DNA of 10,336 nt from REEP01 sp964603915 (GTDB lineage: Bacteria > Pseudomonadota > Alphaproteobacteria > Rhodospirillales > Defluviicoccaceae). Where the stretch lies: the NCBI GenBank assembly GCA_964603915.1, contig CAZRWU010000119.1, forward strand, positions 1-10,336. Direction: 5' to 3'. The notes under the pieces are model-generated. The model searched no databases, was not told where the DNA came from, and worked only from the letters and a program-made list of their open reading frames with translations. Position 1 is the first letter of the stretch, and each line of letters begins with the position of its first letter. Both the position numbers and the translations under genes were made by a program. Positions 6,042-10,336 of this stretch are shown here, piece after piece.

Positions 6042-7049
6042 ATGATCGCGAAGCGGTTTGGCTTTTTCTTAGGAGTTCTTGCCATAGGGTTTGGAGGGGC
6101 GCTGGTCGGCGGGGACCGCGCGGGGGCCGCCGAACAGACCTTCATCACCATTGGCACAGGCGCAGTAACAGGCGTTTATTATCCTGCCGGCGGCGCCATT
6201 TGCCGCCTCATCAACAGAGATCGCCAGGAACATGGAATCCGCTGCTCGGTGGAAAGCACCGGCGGATCCGTTTACAATGTCAATATGATCAATACCGGCG
6301 ATCTCGATATGGGGATCGTTCAGTCCGACATTCAGTACAATGCCTCTCAGGGCCTCGGCGAGTTCGAGCAGACAGGCGCGGTCGAGGACCTACGTGCGGT
6401 ATTCTCCTTGCATCCCGAACCGTTCACCGTCGTCGCTCGCGCCGATGCCGGAATCAAGACGTTCGACGACCTCAAGGGCAAGCGGGTCAACATCGGCAAT
6501 CCCGGGTCCGGGCAACGCGCCACCATAGAGGTGCTGATGGCGGCGAAAGGCTGGACGACGAGAGACTTCGCCCTGGCGTCGGAACTCCGGCCGGCCGAGC
6601 AGTCACAGGCGCTGTGCGATAATCGCGTGGATGCCATCGTTTACACGGTCGGTCACCCGAACGGCTCGATCCAGGAAGCGACAACCTCTTGCGACTCCGT
6701 GCTGGTTGATGTCAGCGGCGCCGAAGTCGAAGAACTGGTTAAAGCGCACCCCTACTACCGCATCGCCACCATTCCCGGCGGCATGTATCGCGGCAATCCG
6801 GAAGACACCAAGACGTTCGGCGTCTCAGCCACATTCGTCGCTTCCGCAAAGGTTCCCGACCGGGTCGTCCATGAGGTCGTGCGGGTGGTATTCGAGAATT
6901 TGGAAGATTTCAAAAGGCTGCATCCGGCCTTCGAGGTGTTGACCAAGGAAGAGATGGCGAGCGGTCACGCTGCGCCCGTCCATCCAGGCGCCATGAAGTA
7001 CTACGAGGAAGCGGGACTTTCGACCGATCAAGCGACGACTGAGCAGTGA
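6042..7049 (+). CDS. TRAP transporter solute-binding protein, TAXI family
   Basis: This is the extracytoplasmic receptor of a TRAP uptake system. The 335-residue product begins with a signal peptide (MIAKRFG, hydrophobic core about 7-23, likely cleavage near AGA at 27-29). The TAXI-family opening ITIGTGAVTGVYYPAGGAIC is at 35-54, followed by STGGSVYNV near 72-80, the DMGIVQSD segment at 89-96, and VNIGNPGSGQRAT near 149-161. Cysteines 54 and 68, and 192 and 217, could pair in the periplasm. Start: ATG 6042 has AGGAGG 9 bases upstream; a TTG at 6003 in frame would spoil the signal peptide. The sequence reads ATGACCTGATG here, so a two-codon ORF ends on the real start, probably by chance. TAXI proteins with known ligands bind compounds such as glutamate; the ligand here is not predictable. 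It precedes its fused permease by 245 bp. Confidence 0.94.
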   Translation: MIAKRFGFFLGVLAIGFGGALVGGDRAGAAEQTFITIGTGAVTGVYYPAGGAICRLINRDRQEHGIRCSVESTGGSVYNVNMINTGDLDMGIVQSDIQYNASQGLGEFEQTGAVEDLRAVFSLHPEPFTVVARADAGIKTFDDLKGKRVNIGNPGSGQRATIEVLMAAKGWTTRDFALASELRPAEQSQALCDNRVDAIVYTVGHPNGSIQEATTSCDSVLVDVSGAEVEELVKAHPYYRIATIPGGMYRGNPEDTKTFGVSATFVASAKVPDRVVHEVVRVVFENLEDFKRLHPAFEVLTKEEMASGHAAPVHPGAMKYYEEAGLSTDQATTEQ

Positions 7050-7063
7050 CAACGGTCAAGCAG

Positions 7064-7089
7064 TGGGGCCGGTAGTTCATGCGGCCCCA
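7064..7089 (+). other. Stable intercistronic hairpin after the binding-protein gene
   Basis: TGGGGCCG (7064-7071) pairs perfectly with CGGCCCCA (7082-7089) around a 10-base loop, 14 bases after the stop codon. The following bases have few T residues, so it is unlikely to be a full intrinsic terminator. Two weaker hairpins follow: CGTCC/GGACG (7111-7126) and GGGCG/CGCCC (7139-7158). Such structures between binding-protein and permease genes commonly protect the upstream message or partly end transcription, giving more binding protein than permease. The rest of the gap to 7294 shows no gene. Confidence 0.55.
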
Positions 7090-7294
7090 TCTTCCGCTCC
7101 TTGCCTTGATCGTCCGGCGCGGGACGTCCTCATGTCGAGGGCGTCCGCTCTTGCGCCCGGTGGGCAGGGGGCGTGGGTGCGCCAAGTCGAAACAAGGATC
7201 GCATGCCCCATGAAAGCCCTGGGAGAATAGCACCGACGGCTTGATCGCCGGACGGCGTCGTGGTGATTGCGACTCGCGGGAAGGTGAGACAAAC

Positions 7295-9895
7295 ATGGCC
7301 GAGAAAACAGCAGCCAAAGCGGCGGCGGAACCGGAGAAACTTCAGGACTTGGTGGCGGCGGCGGATACCGGCGGGCGGTCGCCTCAAGGTTGGCCAGCAG
7401 CACTTCTGTTCGTCGTGCCTCTCGCATGGTCACTGTTTCAACTCTGGTACGCTTCCCCCCTGCCATTCATGTTGCGGTTCGGGGTGTTCAACGACATGGA
7501 GGCGCGCGCCCTTCATCTCGCGTTCGCGATCTTTCTCGCCTTCACCGCCTTTCCTGCGCTGAAGCACTCCCCAAGGGACCGGATCCCGCTTCAGGATTGG
7601 CTCCTTGCCCTCGTCGGCGCGGCATGCGCGGGCTACCTCTTTCTGTTTTATCAGGAGCTTGCCGGACGGCCCGGGGCGCCAACGACAACAGATTTGGTCA
7701 TCGCGGCTCTCGGCATCATCTTGCTTCTCGAAGCGACGCGACGGGCGCTTGGGCCGCCGCTCATGGTCGTCGCCCTGGTGTTCCTCATTTACACGTTCGC
7801 CGGCCCCTACATGCCCGACGTCATTGCCCACAAAGGCGCATCCATCACGAAAACGATGTCGCACCAGTGGCTGACGGCGGAGGGCGTTTTTGGCGTTGCC
7901 GTCGGCGTTTCTACGAGTTTTGTCTTTCTCTTCGTCTTGTTTGGCGCCCTTCTAGAGAAGGCTGGGGCAGGCAACTACTTCATTCAAGTCGCTTTTTCAA
8001 TGCTCGGCCATCTCCGCGGCGGTCCGGCGAAGGCGGCGGTGGTGGCGTCGGGTATGACCGGCCTGATTTCGGGATCGTCCATCGCCAACGTCGTCACAAC
8101 CGGCACATTTACTATTCCACTGATGAAGCGCGTCGGGTTCAGCCCGGAAAAGGCGGGAGCGGTTGAGGTCGCCTCCTCCGTCAACGGCCAGATCACGCCA
8201 CCCGTCATGGGCGCCGCCGCGTTTCTGATGGTGGAGTATGTCGGCATTCCGTATACCGACGTCATTAAGCATGCCTTCCTGCCGGCGCTCATTACGTACA
8301 TCGCCCTCGTCTACATCGTTCATCTCGAAGCCTTGAAAGCCGGCATGGAGGGGCTTCCGCGCGCCAAGAATCCGAGCCCGTGGCTTGTCCGCATCATGAA
8401 CATGTTGCTCGGCTTCATTGTCGTCGCCGCGATCGCCGCCGTTGTCTACTATGGACTCGGCTGGGTGAAGGTTGTGCTTCCCAGCTATGCCAGCCTCATC
8501 ATTTCGCTCCTGATCGGCATCGTCTACATCGGTCTGATGTGGTACGCGGCCCGTTACCCGGAGTTGAAAATCCCGAACCCAGACGATCCTATCCTCGCGC
8601 TTCCGGAGACAGGACCGACCGTAAAATCCGGCCTCTACTTTCTCTTGCCCGTGGTCGTCCTCGTCTGGGCGCTGATGGTCGAGCGGTTGTCGCCCGGCCT
8701 CTCGGCGTTCTGGGCGACCGTGCTGATGATCATCATTCTCGTCACGCAGAGGCCGATCTTAGCTTATTTCCGGGGCAGGCCCCTCACAGGCACGATCTGG
8801 CAGGGCGTTCATGAACTGCTCATCGGTCTTGTTCAGGGCGCCCGCAACATGATCGGCATCGCCATTGCCACCGCGACAGCCGGCATCATCGTGGGAACGG
8901 TGACACTGACGGGGATCGGAGCCGTGATGACCGACCTCGTCGAGGTGGTGTCAGGGGGCAACATCATGCTGATGCTGATGTTCACAGCCCTGATCAGCCT
9001 GGTTCTCGGGATGGGACTGCCGACGACGGCGAACTACATCGTGGTGTCGTCGCTCATGGCGCCGGTCATCTTCCAGCTTGGGACGCAGAGCGGCCTGATC
9101 GTACCGCTCATCGCGATCCATTTGTTCGTGTTTTATTTCGGCATCATGGCCGACGTGACGCCGCCTGTGGGACTGGCGGCATTCGCGGCGTCCGCGGTTT
9201 CGGGTGGCGACCCCATCCGGACCGGAATCGTCGCGTTCTATTACAGCATGCGGACGGTGTTGCTGCCGTTCCTGTTTATTTTCAATACGGATCTTCTCTT
9301 GATCGACGTCGAGCCGCTGCATGGCCTGTTGATTTTTGTTATCGCCAGTATAGCGATGATGGTGTTCGCGGCGGGAACACAGGGGTATTTCTTGGTTCGA
9401 AGTCGCTTCTATGAAAGCGTCATCCTGCTGCTTGTCGCCTTTACGCTGTTGCGGCCAGGATTTTGGATGGACATGATCGCGCCGCCTTACGATGATGTTC
9501 CACCCGCCAATCTCGCCGAAGCGATGGCGGAAACGCGCGTCGGCGGCGAAATCCGAATGCGGGTGCGCGGTCAGGATTTGCTCGGCGATCCGCGCGAGTT
9601 CATCACGATCCTACGCGTACCGGAAGGAGCGACCGGAGAGGAACGGCTCGAGAATGCCGGCATCGAACTGATGCAGCAAGATGGCGGCGCGATCATTGAC
9701 TATGTCGCGTTCGGAAGTCCCGCGCAGGCGGCAGGTCTCGACTTCGATCAGCAAATTCTGGCGGTTCAGGTCGCTATTCCGCAGCCGCCGAAGGAGTTGA
9801 TGTTCATTCCGGCGCTGATCGTGCTCGGCGGCGTGTGGTTCCTTCAGCGGACCCGCCGGCAGCGCGCCGCCGCCGCGCCGCAGCCAGCAGAATAG
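7295..9895 (+). CDS. TRAP transporter fused permease (DctQ-DctM fusion) with C-terminal soluble domain
   Basis: This 866-residue inner-membrane protein joins the small (Q) and large (M) TRAP permease parts, the usual partner of TAXI receptors. The N-terminus to about 30 is soluble and Ala/Lys/Glu-rich; hydrophobic helices follow at about 34-52, 73-90, 102-119, 133-145 and 152-170. The M part shows the DctM signatures GLISGSSIANVVTTGTF (256-272) and NGQITPPVMGAAAF (297-310), then GMGLPTTANYIVV (about 571-583) and MADVTPPVGLAAF. From about 728 the chain becomes polar and carries a PDZ-like stretch, YVAFGSPAQAAGLDFDQQIL (about 801-820), before a last helix (about 834-848) and a basic tail; this matches the DUF3394 C-terminal region of many fused TRAP permeases. 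Start: ATG 7295 has AAGGTGAG (7281-7288) 6 bases upstream; an in-frame ATG at 7241 lacks such a site. It imports the receptor's ligand using an ion gradient, probably sodium (family knowledge). Confidence 0.94.
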   Translation: MAEKTAAKAAAEPEKLQDLVAAADTGGRSPQGWPAALLFVVPLAWSLFQLWYASPLPFMLRFGVFNDMEARALHLAFAIFLAFTAFPALKHSPRDRIPLQDWLLALVGAACAGYLFLFYQELAGRPGAPTTTDLVIAALGIILLLEATRRALGPPLMVVALVFLIYTFAGPYMPDVIAHKGASITKTMSHQWLTAEGVFGVAVGVSTSFVFLFVLFGALLEKAGAGNYFIQVAFSMLGHLRGGPAKAAVVASGMTGLISGSSIANVVTTGTFTIPLMKRVGFSPEKAGAVEVASSVNGQITPPVMGAAAFLMVEYVGIPYTDVIKHAFLPALITYIALVYIVHLEALKAGMEGLPRAKNPSPWLVRIMNMLLGFIVVAAIAAVVYYGLGWVKVVLPSYASLIISLLIGIVYIGLMWYAARYPELKIPNPDDPILALPETGPTVKSGLYFLLPVVVLVWALMVERLSPGLSAFWATVLMIIILVTQRPILAYFRGRPLTGTIWQGVHELLIGLVQGARNMIGIAIATATAGIIVGTVTLTGIGAVMTDLVEVVSGGNIMLMLMFTALISLVLGMGLPTTANYIVVSSLMAPVIFQLGTQSGLIVPLIAIHLFVFYFGIMADVTPPVGLAAFAASAVSGGDPIRTGIVAFYYSMRTVLLPFLFIFNTDLLLIDVEPLHGLLIFVIASIAMMVFAAGTQGYFLVRSRFYESVILLLVAFTLLRPGFWMDMIAPPYDDVPPANLAEAMAETRVGGEIRMRVRGQDLLGDPREFITILRVPEGATGEERLENAGIELMQQDGGAIIDYVAFGSPAQAAGLDFDQQILAVQVAIPQPPKELMFIPALIVLGGVWFLQRTRRQRAAAAPQPAE

Positions 9896-9904
9896 GAACC
9901 AGTC

Positions 9905-10333
9905 ATGTTCAAGGATATCTTGTTCCCGGTCGACATCGGCCACCAGGACTCGTGGCGCAGATCCCTGCCGATTGCCGTTACTCTATGCCGTGTGACCGGG
10001 GCCAACCTGCATGTTCTCGCTGTCCTGCCGCAATTTGGTCCGGCCGTGGTCAGCCAGTACTTTCCGGAGAACTTCGAGGATGTGGCGACGACGCACATGA
10101 TGGAGGATCTGCACGGCTTTACCCGCACGCACCTGCCGACCGACATCAAGGTACAGCACATCATCGCGCATGGCCGTATCTACGATGAAATTCTGCGCAC
10201 TGCCGAAGCAATCTCCTGCGATCTCATCGTCATGGGCGCGCATCGGCCGGATCTGACGGATTATTTGATCGGGACCAACGCAGCCAAGGTGGTCCGCCAC
10301 GCCAAGTGCTCGGTGTTGATCGCACGCGATTGA
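9905..10333 (+). CDS. UspA-family universal stress protein linked to TRAP transporter
   Basis: The 142-residue protein has the single-domain Usp fold: an opening strand FKDILFPVDIG (2-12), a second strand ANLHVLAVLPQ (33-43), the GRIYDEILRTAEAISCDLIVMGAHRP region (90-115) and a closing HAKCSVLIARD. The nucleotide loop is degenerate relative to G-2x-G-9x-G(S/T): Gly111 is kept, Arg114 replaces the second glycine, and GT is at 123-124. This HRP...DYLIG form is, from memory, common in Usp proteins encoded beside TRAP transporters. TeaD, a Usp next to the ectoine transporter TeaABC, binds ATP and restrains uptake, so a regulatory role on the permease is plausible. The ATG at 9905 has AGGA at 9894-9897, overlapping the permease stop codon, so the two are cotranslated. 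The gene is complete, ending three bases before the window edge. Confidence 0.9.
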   Translation: MFKDILFPVDIGHQDSWRRSLPIAVTLCRVTGANLHVLAVLPQFGPAVVSQYFPENFEDVATTHMMEDLHGFTRTHLPTDIKVQHIIAHGRIYDEILRTAEAISCDLIVMGAHRPDLTDYLIGTNAAKVVRHAKCSVLIARD

Positions 10334-10336
10334 CCG

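Noticed and set aside
7079..7213. 44-codon ORF in the receptor-permease gap
   Set aside because: Its ATG falls in the loop of the 7064-7089 hairpin, no ribosome site precedes it and the product is an Arg/Gly-rich string without hydrophobic or domain pattern.
7077..7466. Minus-strand open frames of 85-135 codons around the start of the permease gene
   Set aside because: They overlap the permease start and the hairpin region, lack ribosome sites and show no family resemblance.

Overview
The window is about 10.3 kb of GC-rich DNA with tightly packed genes. It looks like an alphaproteobacterial chromosome. The main reason is the left-hand gene set: mutY divergent from a DUF721 protein gene, which is followed by a DsbA-type thioredoxin gene, an order I know from many Alphaproteobacteria. 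GTG starts, TTGCCN-type -35 boxes and a TAXI-type TRAP transporter with a fused permease fit this. I cannot name the genus.

Layout. (1) 88-2738, housekeeping block: on the minus strand a DUF721 protein (1011-1475) and a periplasmic DsbA-like oxidoreductase (88-846); on the plus strand mutY (1566-2738). The short mutY/DUF721 gap appears to hold two divergent promoters whose -10 boxes overlap. A 19-bp tandem duplication sits next to the likely dsbA promoter. (2) 2855-3370: apt, adenine phosphoribosyltransferase, minus strand, converging on mutY. (3) 3637-10333: five plus-strand genes that look like one uptake-and-use module: a MurR/RpiR-family regulator with a SIS domain, a class III PLP aminotransferase (start overlaps the regulator's stop), a TAXI-family TRAP solute-binding protein, an 866-residue fused TRAP permease with a C-terminal PDZ-like soluble part, and a UspA-family protein.

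How the module may work (inference): the periplasmic binding protein captures a small, probably anionic or zwitterionic amino compound, the fused permease imports it with an ion gradient, and the aminotransferase removes or transfers its amino group. The regulator senses a related, possibly phosphorylated, metabolite through its SIS domain. The UspA-like protein may tune transport, as TeaD does for the ectoine TRAP system TeaABC. The substrate cannot be read from the sequence, and no other catabolic enzyme is in view.

No RNA genes, insertion sequences, phage genes or CRISPR arrays were seen. All genes named appear intact. No gap between genes exceeds 300 bases. The most noteworthy non-coding signals are the overlapping divergent promoters, a perfect 7-bp inverted repeat upstream of the regulator, a cluster of hairpins between the binding-protein and permease genes, and the tandem duplication upstream of dsbA.
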